Shown: positions 13,601-25,262 of the stretch, in pieces
Layout of the letters: the number at the start of each line of letters is the position of its first letter
How positions within the stretch are numbered: the first letter of the stretch is position 1
DNA from: Echinococcus granulosus
Lineage: Eukaryota; Platyhelminthes; Cestoda; Cyclophyllidea; Taeniidae
DNA: 64,000 nt
NCBI RefSeq assembly: GCF_000524195.1
Contig: NW_020170392.1
Span: forward strand, 831,933-895,932
Direction of reading: 5' to 3'
The notes under the pieces: generated by a model
Told to the model about the DNA's origin: nothing
What the model saw: the letters and a program-made list of their open reading frames with translations, nothing else
The model's database searches: none
Translations under genes and position numbers: made by a program

Positions 13601-14188
13601 TCCGGACATAATGTTTAACGAACATGTAAAAGTAAGCGCAGAGAAATGTGAATGCAAGTCTTGAAGATGCTGAAAAGCTTGGAAACCTTTAAGTAGTATC
13701 GCTGTGCGCAAAATTTGAACAAATTCGTATTTTCTACATCTCGAAGAGCGGGATGGGACATTCCAGCAACATGTTAATTGCCTCTTTATTTTCACATGAG
13801 ACTTTGAAAGACCGAATGGAATGAGGAAGAGGCCAAACTGTTTCACAACATGTGAAAGTGTACTCCGCTTAATTGTGCTAACAAAATGCGCACAGAAACG
13901 ATGCGATTGACAAATGTTCTTTTTCTTCTGCTTTTTTTCCCAACACTGTGTCCGTCCTCCGGTTTGCTGACCTCTGGGCACCGGGATAGAAGTGATGCAT
14001 TCATCCCGGCAAGCTTCTCCACACTCTCCTCACAAAAAGAGTTTGGAGGCTGTTTAATGTTGATTGTATATCTCAGAGGAATGAAATCTTTCATGCTCAT
14101 GGCATGATGTCAGTAACAAGGATTTCAGATGTTGCTCTTTGTTATGGAAGGTACTAGGCGACACTTATTAGTTTAATTAACAGCAGCG
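7601..14188. other. Non-coding, no gene recognised
   Basis: About 6.6 kb without a recognisable coding frame, RNA gene or repeat copy, apart from a short AC-rich microsatellite at about 11,811-11,831 and an inverted GTCACA...TGTGAC pair at 8,960-8,979. Several 60-130-codon frames occur by chance and show no domain. Confidence 0.55.
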
Positions 14189-14910
14189 TTCGAATTACAT
14201 CTCAGAGCGTTCGTGTCAAAAACGGGACTTTCAGGCACATTCCCATCCTACATTGCTTATGCTTATCCTTCATTGTCTACCTAGCATCTAGAAAACAGTT
14301 TCATCATAGACAAGCCCGATTCTTTAGTTCAGCTGCAGCATCCGACGATGCCTAGAACCCACTAGATTTTTGGAAGTGCAAGTTTTATTGAAGGAAAATG
14401 CTTCCTTCATGTTGTCTCACCATGGGTGATAAGCCGATTAACCAGAATCCCACTAAATGCTCATAGGTAGTGAGTTGGAAATCACCATGTTCGGAATCGC
14501 CAGAATTTGTACTGACAGACGAACGATGAAAAAAGCCTTTGAAACGTCTACACCATTTAACTGCCTCATTGCTGAGCAACTGGAGGTGCCATCACAATGC
14601 CACATAGGTCAAAAGTTGATTTTGCAAATTTATTGACAAGGAATTTCATTCACCATAGCTCAGGGTGTCGTTCACTTGGCTTATATGCGCTTTACCTCTG
14701 CTACTGCTGCTGCTGCTGACTATCTTGATCAACGGTGTCGGGACTGAGCCGACTTAGGTGGGACATGCACGTCCACTCGAAGTGTTTGAATTAGGACCCT
14801 TTTATCATGGGTCTGTAAAATTAAATATCCTGGCTTGTTATGTTCGATTAGCTGTAGAGCTCCATGCCACCGAAGTAGGAGCTGAAAGACCCGTAAAGTG
14901 CCGTACACAA
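14189..14910 (+). repeat. Dispersed repeat family 2, copy 1
   Basis: The segment aligns by eye with 35,809-36,400 in the same orientation. Shared blocks in order include CCATCCTACATTGC, a stretch around GAACGATG with GGAACGTCTGCA-like sequence (14,515-14,555 here), GCGCTTTACCTCTG followed by a (CTG)n run, GCTATCTTGA, and GGGACATGCAC. On the minus strand both copies keep one common reading phase through a CRRxK...HRSSVS segment, but the second copy has an in-frame stop just before it. The source could be a decayed mobile element with former coding capacity; I cannot assign it to a class. Confidence 0.55.
14698..14719 (+). repeat. (CTG)n trinucleotide run
   Basis: CTG/CTA triplets run for about 22 bases inside dispersed repeat family 2. 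The partner copy has a related but interrupted CTG run at about 36,285-36,302, so the run was probably present in the ancestral element. Confidence 0.75.
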
Positions 14911-16682
14911 CTAAAGCTAATAACATTCAGCTAGAGCACAGAGGCACCTCCTTGTTTATGATCTGATCACACGAAATCCCGAATGCCTAGCCAAGGGGCT
15001 TTTAAAGACAGAAATGGGATTTAGTTGTGACAGACACGCGATCAAGCCATGTGGGGCCCTTTTTATTCCAAACCATTGAGGCGGCCCGAACGGCATCGCT
15101 AAACGCGACCATTTTAGCTGTGTAAAAAGGCAGAAAAGGCAATTATAGTCAGATTTTTACCTTTCTAGAGTGATTTTTGACTTGGCACCTCCAAAGTACT
15201 ACTGATTCACCAGGGCATATTATATAGGCAGCGTTCTCAAATGTGATGCAGACATTTAAGAGAATTTTATGGCATTGAAAATTTGGGCATGCTAGTTGCA
15301 AATGAGATCACTGCTTCCACACTGCAGTGGTGACTATTTTCGAATGCTTGAACTTGAAATAATACAGTGCCGACTCATATGAACTTCCCTGTTATATTTA
15401 ACTGCTTCACATGGTCGGTTTTGAGGGAACATATTTTTGACAAGGCCTTGAAATCGGATGGGAGGCAAGTAGGGCTTTGGATTGTAAATACTAGAGAGGT
15501 TATATCTACTGACCAGACTAGAGAAGGGATAGCCTTTCTAGCTAGGGGCTTACCACCTAAGAGATATTATTAACGCCTTGTATGCCGCTAATGAGGTGAC
15601 CTTGACATCTATCCATGCAGTGAGGACAATAACACAGCCTTTGGTTGAAGGCTGATTGCAAGGGCGATTCACCCATGGATCACGATACGTATTGTATTAC
15701 CACAGAAATTTTGTGAACAAAAAGGGCATAGAAAGATAGAGCATGATGCTTTCATTTCCACATTGGTGAACAACCCCCTAGGAGTTCTCGAATTCTAACA
15801 CTGTGACCATTAAAGTGATCAACCAAGCTGCTGATCAAAAACAAAAAAACTTCACTTATCTTCCCTAAAGCGAAAACCTTAGGACGGTTTTATTGCCTCA
15901 AGCCCAAACAATCTGCTAGAGACACAAGTTGGTGCATCTACAAACCGTAAACTAGTGGAGCACACTTGTCACATATTTGCGACACCGGGCTTAGGCGCTA
16001 CAACCATGTGGTGGGAGTACCGAACTAAACTGTGACCTGATCTTTGGAGAACAAGCAGAAGTTATGCGACGTCAAATGGAGCGGGAGTCGCGCTTACCAA
16101 ACCTTTTCTTCTTTTCAAGGAGGCGCTTTACTGGGTTGCGTCCAGGTGTTACCCGAGTGTTCCAGTGTTTTAAGACCATCTTTTCTATCCTCATTGAAGG
16201 CTCGATCTTGTTCACTAAAATTTACGATCCCCTCGATAGAAATGAATATCATCCAGCTTTAAAGTGGTAACGAAGAGCGGTGGTTTTGACACAACAAACT
16301 TAAGTAGAAAATTTCCATAGTGTGAAATGCATCACAGCGGAATAGCGTCGGATCCAAGTCCTGGCACTGTACCGAATGCAAGTTGATTATATTGTTTCGT
16401 TTATTCAATTCGTACGCCACTTTATTGGCCTAAAATAAGATTGTCAATTTCCTCTTTGTTTTTTTCAATGAACTCAAAATTTTACAAGTGAATGAGATGG
16501 TTGCTATTGCTGGAGTGCAGAACAATGAGGCATAAAGCAGGTAGACGAGCTGGTAACATCGAACTACTGCGCAGATGATAAATAATTTGAGGATTAAATA
16601 ATATTAATAATGATAATGGTGAGATTGAATTTTAACTTTTAGTGCCACTTCATGGCACTTCTGAGGAGGGTCGCTTTTATCA
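14911..16682. other. Non-coding, no gene recognised
   Basis: No recognisable gene, RNA or repeat copy was seen. The two overlapping frames at about 16,044-16,270 (plus) are short, contain no motif I know and lack paired splice signals. Confidence 0.5.
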
Positions 16683-16945
16683 CGTGTGCTACTAGCGTCA
16701 CATTTATGTGACATGTGTTTCTTATCAGTTTGTGATAGCCTGTTGCATTATACACGTTCCACATGGATTGCCATCATATACAAACAATAAAATGAGTGCA
16801 AAATGGCGTTTTCGTCGGAGAATAATAAAAGTTTTAGAATATGAGCAGCGGTTAAAATGACAGCGGCAGGCTATGCCTGAACAACAAGGCCTGTGGTTTG
16901 AGGTAGTCGAGTTTCCTCTGAGACCTAGATGGCGAATATCCAAAG
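16683..16945 (+). repeat. Dispersed repeat family 3, copy 2
   Basis: Partner of 7,321-7,600. It begins with a near-palindrome, GTCACAT and ATGTGAC around a two-base centre, at 16,697-16,712. It then shares TTGCAT, GAATAATAA, AGTTTTAGAATATGAG, TCGAG and TCCTCTGAGACC in the same order as copy 1. No coding content is recognised. Confidence 0.55.
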
Positions 16946-19900
16946 GTAAAAAAAGGAGATAAATTTGCCTCGAATTTCAACTTATCCATGAAGTGACAAA
17001 AAATGTCATCACTGGTTGAGTGATTTACCAGGGTTATGGCTTAAATCCGCCCTTTTCAGGCGATAAATCGTGGATGATTCTGTGAGAAAAAATAGTAAGT
17101 GTAACGACTACGAGAAATTAAGGTGTGCTGCATGAGGGAAAAAAATGCTTTTCGGTGAGAAAACATAATACAATTCCCACTGCCACGAGACTAGATTAGG
17201 TGGATGAATGAGAACATGGTGAGCTGCCTATCGCCTTGGTGCGAGGAGGCATTCAGGCATGTGCTCAATATTCAAAATTAAGAATCCGCCATTATGATGA
17301 GTAGCCTAATAAATCGACGCAACGTCGGATCTTTTCGAAGTTCAACACGTCCACCACCAGTGTTTTGGAAGAAAGGTGGCCACCATACCTAGGATTCCTC
17401 ATTTTTCTAACCTAACACGACACGTAAGTATTCTCAAATTCAGAATAACGCACATCATTTTTCCTTAGGCTCAATCCATCTGCTTGCTACCGATGATCTT
17501 AGACTGTGAATGCATAAGATCATACAACTGTAGGGCTGGACTGAGGCTAGAAAATCGGGAGTCACAGAAGCGCGCCTCTGGTACCAAAGGTGTTAAATAG
17601 CTCCTCCATAAGTAGAGTCATTCTTGCGTAATTCGTATTTTCCAAGCTTCATTAACTCACGCCTCAATGCTTTTGGATGTGGTATAAAGGAGCTAAAATG
17701 CATTACTATTGCTTTAAGGATGGTCAGCAGCATGAAGAAAAGGCGATTGCATTTGTGTAATGAACTGGAATGGTGGTTAGGTGACGGTGACCCATTGCCT
17801 CATCTGACCGTGTCCTTACTGCTACCCTTGGCATACATGTGTATGTTATCAAATGCATAAACGCCTTGTAGAGATTTAAGGGTATCTGAAGTAGTTAGAA
17901 AGGGTCGTCCCACACACCGTAGGAGGCTATTTGTTTTTCGATGGCTGGTGCAACGACTTTTCAGTCTATCGGGATTTTGGCCCACTGGATGACACCTATG
18001 CTACCAGTTGCTCTGCTCTGTTGCACACCAGTAGTGAAACTAACTCTAGAGTAGTGAACCTTATTGGGACAAATTTGGTGAGCAGCAAGCCCGATTTTGC
18101 TGGCAGAGCATATCTTCTGTGGGTGGCCGAATCTGCAGACCCTCAGAACTGAAGGTCTATCGCCTCCCGGCAACTAGTCTTAAAATAATGGCCAGTAATT
18201 GTGAAAGACAGAATTTGAACAAACACTGATTGACAGCCTTGACTTAATAGCTCAGCTGCTCTCATTGGCACGAGAGGCTGAAAATAACCTTAATGAGCAC
18301 CCGTTCAACGTGAAAATGACAGGGGGTGAGAAGATGGAATGGAAGCAGGATGCAACCTTAAAATGCCTCTTTATATTACAAATCTTATAAAGTTCTGTCG
18401 ATTGCTAGTCTACTTTTCCTTGAGAAACGGCTCTCCGTGGACCTTAATCAGAACTATCCAGCTACTGAAATCCTCTCCAAAGCAGAGGTTGCGTTATTTT
18501 GAAAAATCGCGCAATTCGACGATATGCATTACCACAATTGAAGTAAAGAGCATTCTCGTTGTTCTACAAGCTCGTCGAAGCGTCTTCGCTCCTGTTTCTC
18601 TATCGAATACGGCTATCGGACCTGAAGAGCAGTAACTAAATGCTTCAAGAAGGTGCTCAAAAATATATTTTCTGACATTGAAAAATTCAGGCGTTTAAGA
18701 TTTCTTTTCCACACTGTCTGCTGACAAATACATTTTTCATTTTCGGAGTGCCATCAAAACATCACAGACAAAAGATAAGCCGACATTTTGACGCATTAGT
18801 AGCTCACCACGAGCAGTTGCATTTATTTTCATCGAAGAAGGATACAGTGGAAAGAAAAAAAGGAACTAATGCTTCCACAGCTTTGATTCTCCTTTTCCTC
18901 AAGTCCGTGACGCATGTCTTCCCACACGCACAGACGCACACAAATGAATACATTACACCCAAATGCCATGAAAAAACCCCAGCATTCAGGACAAACAAAA
19001 GTGACGCGACCAGTATGTGTTTTCTTGTCGTTTTTCCCGCCTCCTGCCCCACCTCCACCGCCTCCTAACAAAAAAACTGTAAGGCTCACCGTTATTGTGT
19101 GAACGTGCATGTGTGTATGGGGATGTGTAGATGTGAGGAATAAGGCATGACAGGAGAGGGTGAGAGAACCACAAAAACGTATCCTTTTTCACGCAAGCTA
19201 GCTCTCTCATTGGGACGACTTTTTCCTCCGCTAAGAGGAAAAAAACTCGTGGTAGAAGAAGGAAAAGTGTAAGAAGATGGAGAAGAAAAGGAGGGGGGGG
19301 GGGCGTAAGTGTTGAACCAAGTTTGCTTACAAGTCCGCAAATAAGTGGGACAAAAAGTCAATCAAAAGTAAAAAAAACAATACTCCAGATGTAGCAAAAT
19401 GGGATATTTTTTTTTGCCAGACAAAGCATCAACCATTTATTGCGGAGGTTGTATCAAAAGTAGCGTTGATGTGCAGTCCACCCCACAACGCGGATCTGCA
19501 AATTCATCCAACCGTTTTTTACCGAGCAAAAAAAAGCCAGTGGACTGTTTTCAGCAGGTAGTGAGTGCAATACATAGTTTTAACATAGTTTCCTTCCAAC
19601 TAATACGCTTTATTTTTGCTGAAAAAGGACGCTATGCTAAATGAAAGAGAAACTCCTTTACCTATTTAGCCTACTTTTATTTAGACTGCAAATGTTTGTC
19701 ATGAACTTTCGATTGACCTATGCCACGATATTTTAAGGCAAGGATATGATATTTACAACCCCGGGGTGCTTTGGTTATGATAGTAGGAGGAGGATACGAT
19801 TTATCCGTTTCGGGCCGAAGTAACCGCGCGAAACCGCGGGTACCTATATGCCACCAACCGTAGAGCTTACTTTCGTGATAAATCCAACATAAATCTTTCA

Positions 19901-20506
19901 ACATTCAAATGGCCAAATCAGATGTTTTATTCATCCAAATATGTGCATTCTTTCAATTTAAATTTGGCTGCTTTTTGACTACCCTGCCAATTAGATGTAG
20001 GAGGGAAAAAGACGGAAAGTGGGGTGTAGTTTTTTCTGTTGGCTAAATTGGGCCTCAACTTATGAGAGGTGGAATTTCCTGCTTGATGCACATTGTGATG
20101 CGTGTTTGGCCAGCAATCATGCGAAAAAGGTAAAAAAGGCATAAATTTGAAGCGTGCATGGTTGTCATTAAGTGGACGCAAATCAGTGCATCTGACATTC
20201 CGCGGTAAGAACGTAAACACAGCGATTAAAATGCACGAATGGAGGAGTGTCGGATGTGTAAAGGTAGAAGGCATTTATCTCCTTTTCAATTCAACATTCA
20301 TCAACTGTCATGCCTTTCACAGCGAAACCCCTGTTCAGTTAAAAAGTTGATAACCTGGAGTCCACAATTTACCCAGGCATAAAAGTGATTAGCTACTATC
20401 GGAGGAGGAAACAATCGGGAACAAGCAGTATTTAGATGGCCGACTGAGAATTTTTATTGCGTTTGCCATGAAATGGGCCTGAGTATGCTGTTCTCCGAAA
20501 CTTTTT
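16946..20506. other. Non-coding, with a low-complexity patch
   Basis: No gene was recognised. The part from about 18,900 to 19,310 is a patch of short-motif sequence: CACGCACAGACGCACAC, a (CCT/CCA)-rich stretch near 19,040, purine-rich DNA at 19,225-19,300 and an 11-G run at 19,293-19,303. The multiple overlapping frames there on both strands reflect this composition and not genes. Confidence 0.55.
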
Positions 20507-20623
20507 TGAACACTAGGACAGAATCTATACTGTTGACGTGCGGAAGGGTTCGGGGGCTACCAGCGTGGCCAGGAGGAGGCCAACACCGAAACTGAGAGTT
20601 AAACAAACAGCTAAAGTATTACA
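20507..20623 (+). mobile_element. Solo LTR of TRIM-like retrotransposon (copy B)
   Basis: A 117-base copy of the LTR, from TGAACACTAGGACAG to AGTATTACA. It shares the GTTGACGTGCGGAAGGG and GGGGGCTACCAGCGTGGCC blocks with other copies. It lacks the middle part that includes GGAGCCTTAAG, so it carries an internal deletion of roughly 50 bases, then resumes at ACCGAAACTGAGAGTTAAACA. No internal region follows. Confidence 0.65.
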
Positions 20624-22884
20624 AGTAGATTAAAAAATGTGAAAGAGTGAGGACAAGGCAGGGGTGGAGAATTGATTAGTTGTGCCTACAAAAGGCTGAA
20701 ACTTCGCGCTGTTCAGCCGAAGTTCTCGCATGTTCTCTAAACCACCACTTTTCATTTATCCAGCCAATGACCTCCCCCCCAGAAATGCTAGTCGCGTTTC
20801 CTTTCGCCTACCTTAACTTATTGAAATTGATTGATGCATTTTGGGTGGATTTTTTCCTTCTCCCGCTCTCCCTCGCGCTTTCTCTCTCTGCACGCGACCT
20901 CCCTCGTCAAAGCGGACCACCCGTGGGTTCATCAGCATCCCCTCCTCCTCCTCCTGTCCCTTTTTAATGTCTGCTACTGGTGGAAGCATTTAAAACATGT
21001 GTGTGTGCGAGCGCCCGTTTCGCTTTTTGTAAAACATGCAGGTTTTCACATTCGCACGACTGACTATCTGCGATCCCTCCACAACTGTTTCACCCAGACC
21101 GCCGACTAATTTGCCTCACAGCTTAATTAGCTAAAATGCAACACCCAAAGTCACTTTGGCTTCCAAATAACAGTTCTTTCATCTCCCCATATTGAGGGTA
21201 TATACAATAAGCAAAGCGCATTGCGAGACAACCACCACTGGCCATGGACGCTTTTTAAAACCATTTTCATTCTGCCAAATTTTCGTGTCTTCCGATGGGC
21301 TGGAAAAAATTACACGGGTGTGGGAAGTACCTAGTGTGGTTTAAATTTACGAAGGGGAAAGAGAAAGGGAGATGTTTATCTGCAGGCGTAAGGTCCTCCT
21401 AAAAAAATGCATTCATAAAGATTGCTGATTTATAACACAGTGGGTTTAGCATCAACTGCCTTCTTTTTTGGTATCCAAATACGGTCGTGCTGGAGTCCTT
21501 AGAAAAGTATCACAAGGCAATATTCTGGGTTTATTACATGACTACCCTCTCACACATTGTTCAAAAAGAGTGGCCTAAAAACAGCTTTGGAGGGTCCTAT
21601 TCATAGTATCTGACTTTTTTGATGTTGCAGGCTTTAGAGACAACAACAATGTCCTTAACAATGCTTTTATTATGAAAAACAGAGTTAAACTTGGAACACA
21701 AATTGTGAGTTTACGCGCGAATGAAAAGCAGTCAAATTAAAGTATTATCTACTTATAAGACGTAATCTGCAATGAAATGAAAGGAATGTCTAAGTTGAAA
21801 AAAAAAAACATCTCAAATCCTTACCTCTAAGACCAACTACCTTTCAAGTCAAAAATTAGTCAGCAGATAGTTGAAGTGGCTGTCCGGTTGCGAAGACTCC
21901 AATGTTCATGCTCACTTGGAGCTGTGGTTTCCAACCCATACCGTAGGTCAATCAAACGTCCTTTGAGTTGTAGGGGTCGCCAATTCAGCCGAATCCGATT
22001 AAAGGGAAGGAGTTGGGATTTAGGATTAATGGAGTTGGAGATAAGACGGATAAGCTCCTCAGATTATATCAAAAAACATCTCCAAGTTGTTATGATATTT
22101 TTGTGACGGCTGAATAACTCAAGATTGGCATCATAGTGATCTGCAAAAGGGCGATACAGGCAATACATAATTGTAGGAGGTATTTGAATTGCAGACAAGC
22201 TTCGTTGTAGTTTCATTTATTTACTTGGATCAGATCTCAAATTGAAGAACCACTGTGGAATGAGGTGCTGGTGAAAAATGCAATTCCGGTGCAGCCTATT
22301 TGGATTTACTGTAAGTTTGACTAGGGCAGGGAAGTACAATTTGACTCCATTTTACACCAAACGAATGGGAAGCTGGTAGGAAAAAAAACATTTAGGACAA
22401 AAATATTGCGACAGCGACGAACGAGTATAAGGGAGCTAATAGTAGACGGTAAAAACGGGGCACCGCGATTAGGCGAATTATTCATTTCGAACAAAGAAAC
22501 CTCTAGAAAGTCTTGTTTTTCCTCCTCGTTTTCCGTCCCCAAGTACATTCCTAATAATGCTCAAGAGAGACAAACTCGTTTGGGTGTTGTTTGGTCCAGT
22601 GGTGCTTGTTGCATCTTGAGAAATGACTTACCGTCAGTCCATCCTTATCATCTTTCGTATCTCCCGTGACTGGAAACATAATTAGGCATTTTTAAACACA
22701 AAATCCTTCCAATAAATATTATCATGAGAAGGAGGATTTATTTATATATTAAATTTAATAAAAGGTAAAACAGACGAAAGGTGAGATAAAAATGAAGAAC
22801 AAACAAAGAAAAGCACTTTCAAATGAATCAGACTAAATGAGAGAACAACGTCAGCTAAAGGAATGGAGTTTGAAGCTGCATTTT
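20624..22884. other. Non-coding, pyrimidine-rich patch
   Basis: No gene was recognised. A pyrimidine-rich patch at about 20,850-20,960 (CTCCCTCGCGCTTTCTCTCTC, then CCTCCTCCTCCTCC) is followed by a TGTGTGTGCGAGCGCCCG stretch near 21,000. The plus-strand frames at 21,876-22,106 and 22,406-22,669 are Arg/Ser-rich, with no motif I can name and no good flanking splice sites. Confidence 0.5.
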
Positions 22885-23050
22885 TAGTACGTTGGTTGGT
22901 TGTTTAACTCTTCGTTTTGGTTTTGCAGTCACTTAAGGCTCTACCTTTCCACTTCCGCTGGGCGGTATAGTCCCCAGATCATACCAGTAGCCCCTCAGCC
23001 CTTCCGTGCAGCAATAATATGTATTCTGCCAGAGGATACTCGGGGAGCTA
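22885..23050 (-). repeat. 3' LTR of the TRIM-like element
   Basis: On the minus strand the copy contains GCACGGAAGGGCTGAGGGGC, CCGCCCAGCGGAAGTGG, AGAGCCTTAAG and CCAAAACGAAGAGTTAAACA, all shared with the other LTRs. Its first ~20 bases are too diverged to place the boundary exactly, and the last bases read GTACTA where others have a ...CA end. Confidence 0.6.
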
Positions 23051-23729
23051 TACTGGTGGCTTTGGAAAGCGAACCCAAGCCTAAAGGACAACCACCGTGA
23101 TTTCTTCTATCAAATTTGAGGCATTAAAGTGATGAGAGAAGGACATTTGCTGCAGACGGGAGAATTTGCAACGATCCCTAACAGAGAGGTTTGAAAATGG
23201 TATCTACCTTCGGCAACTACTGCAGTGCCGTGTTCTACAGAAGTGCTATTAACAACCGAAGCGACACCAGCTGTAGCCATAAACCATCTGGAAAAGTTCC
23301 TTACGGAGCTGTCTACAGTAGCTGTATCAAGATGTCACTGAGGTGAACACGCGATGCCTCCTCCACCTCTACTAGCTGAAGAGAACCCAGATGGACAGAT
23401 GGACGTGAAACCTTACCACCCACTAAACTATTTGAAATCCAGTCTCTTAAAAAATGGCACTGCTTTTAGTCTAGCAATAGACGTGATATGGCCAGCACAT
23501 TCCTCCTTTCCTCGATCCAGTTTCCAAACAGGACGAAATTCCATTTCCGGTAGATTTACTACGCAGAATCAGTGACGGTGCAGTCACGTGCCATCTTAGT
23601 TGCACGCGGGTTCGATGACTGGCGCGGTTAGTTCGTGGGTATTTCATTTTGAAGTGCCGACTACGTTGTGATGGCCGAAGCGGAGGTTGACCAAGGGGAT
23701 CTCCAAACACGATGCTGTGTTTGTATCTG

Positions 23730-23893
23730 TGTAATACCTTTATTGTCTGCTTAACTCGATTTTGATAATAGCCTTTTAAGGCTCCGCGATTTTACTTCCT
23801 CTGGGCGGCGTGACCTCCTGACTAGACCACTAGCGCCCAAGCCCTTCTGCACGTCGGACCTAGTATCAAGTATCAAGCCTTCTTTCGTCTTCA
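23730..23893 (-). repeat. 5' LTR of the TRIM-like element
   Basis: This 164-base LTR starts TGAAGACGAAAGAAGG, almost the same as copy A, and ends TTACA on the minus strand. The CACGCCGCCCAGAGGAAGT and GCGGAGCCTTAA blocks are preserved. It directly precedes the internal region and is the best-preserved 5' LTR end in the window together with copies A and F. Confidence 0.65.
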
Positions 23894-24061
23894 TATACGT
23901 CTCGTTGCGCTACAGTGCTGATCACCCTAAATGAGTCGCGGGCTTTAAGGTATTTTAAAACATGAAGAGAGGGAAAAATAACTTTTCACTTGATGTCTTC
24001 TGCAATAGTCATGCTTAACTTAAAAATACGACTTGTCTGTTTGTTTGCTAACTACAAATAG

Positions 24062-24164
24062 GCAAATGGAGGAGGACATTTTTGCGTTCTTCCGAAGTCA
24101 CACGATTAAATTCTCTCGAAGGTGGATTAATTCACGCAGAATTAGTCCATCCATCCAAATCAAA
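24062..24164 (+). other. Exon-like open stretch, unassigned
   Basis: A pyrimidine-rich stretch with a CTAAC branch-like motif and the acceptor ACAAATAG precedes this stretch, and AAA|GTAATA follows as a possible donor. The frame (about 34 codons, MEEDIFAFFRSHTIKF and onward) has no stop and ends in phase 0. No protein family is recognised. It could be an internal or first coding exon of a split gene with long introns, or chance: in 64 kb many such combinations will occur. Codon composition looks more coding-like than the surroundings only by eye. Confidence 0.2.
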
Positions 24165-25262
24165 GTAATAGGGAGCGCACTTTTATCGCGCATTCCTAAA
24201 CAGGCCACACCATGTCCACCTCCACCGCCAAGTTGTTGCATAGCTCGCTGGCATTGTGATACACATTCCGCTCAAAAAAAGCAAATCAAAAAATCTTGGT
24301 GTATAAAGTGTGAAAAAAAGGTGGTGATCACGTCAGTCAGTTGCTTTATTGAGGTGACCAACACCTTCGGGTTTGTTGCGACCGTGAATGAGAAACACGC
24401 GGGACAGGTCCTGGTTGCACCACAACGCACCACAAATGATTTGGTGTTTTGATTCGACCATCCACAAGTTCACTCTTAAAGCAAAAATAAGTAGAAACAC
24501 TTTGCATTTCCATATAAGCCCCACAAATTCTCTTCTCAAGTTGCGCAGTTGGTGGTTATTGCTTCAAGACGCCTACAGTGAAATTACACGAACTGGAGAG
24601 GCGGCTATAAAGACAGCACCTGTTATGCCATTACAATAACAACCACAAAGGCGGTAAACGAAGGCTCTCACATTCGAATGCTTGTTCCACTTCGTCAAGG
24701 AAAGCCATTTGGATCCCTTGGGGGTTCGACTCTTCCCCAAGTAGCGTAACAAGATCGTCGACTCCTATTTGTGGATATTTCCCTAGGGGATAAGGAACTG
24801 ATTGGCCTCATTTAAGTGATTAAATGAAAACATTACAATGTTACAGTCCCAATTAAAAGACTGCTCAGTTGTTTCACAACTTTACAGCCTCTAGCAATTC
24901 AAAATAGCAGCATCTCAAAAAAAAATTACTAAGATCAAAAACGTCCTAGTGAATCGAATCTTCTTAACCGAGGGTTAAATTGTGCCTACTATGGCTGTCC
25001 TTACAACTTGTAATTACGTTTATGGTTTCCCTTGCTAGCACAAAACAGGAAGCTTTAGTTAAAAGCTTTTATTTTCCCCCGTCTCTGCGAGCATTTATTC
25101 CTAGCGTAGACAGACATTGCAGTCATTGTGTAGATTACAGCATCAACTCCTGTGCGTCGGCGTCCATTTTCATTTCCACTATTTTAATAGGTTGATTCTT
25201 TAAATAAAAAAGACCTCAAACCCAAAAATAAATGTACAGCACCTCAAATCTTCCTTGAAAAT

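Larger units (their letters stand above)
22885..23893 (-). mobile_element. Near-complete TRIM-like LTR retrotransposon
   Basis: A non-autonomous element of about 1 kb in minus orientation. The upstream LTR is 23,730-23,893 (starts TGAAGACGAAAG, ends GGTATTACA) and the downstream LTR is about 22,885-23,050, in direct orientation; both have the CCGCCCAG(A/C)GGAAGT and GAGCCTTAA blocks. The internal part of about 680 bases has no gag, protease, reverse transcriptase or integrase motif in any frame. It is homologous to the internal regions behind LTRs at 25,413-25,790 and 58,807-59,700, including the CCTTGG(T/C)CAAC leader block. LTRs of ~170 bases around a short non-coding interior fit the Ta-TRIM family reported from taeniid tapeworms; identity with it is inferred. 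The two LTRs are visibly diverged, so the copy is old and probably inactive. Confidence 0.65.

Noticed and set aside
13592..13981. 129-codon minus frame
   Set aside because: No recognisable motif, and competing frames on both strands over the same stretch.
23198..23344. 48-codon plus frame starting MVSTFGNYCSAV
   Set aside because: It is antisense to the conserved interior of the TRIM-like element and is explained by that repeat.
24033..24452. 139-codon plus frame as one gene
   Set aside because: Only the segment after the splice acceptor (24,062-24,164) looks protein-like; the rest includes Pro and Lys runs from simple sequence.
24717..24741. tRNA-like T-arm with GGTTCGACTC
   Set aside because: The 7-bp stem and loop do not fit T-arm geometry, and no D-arm, anticodon arm or acceptor stem surrounds it.
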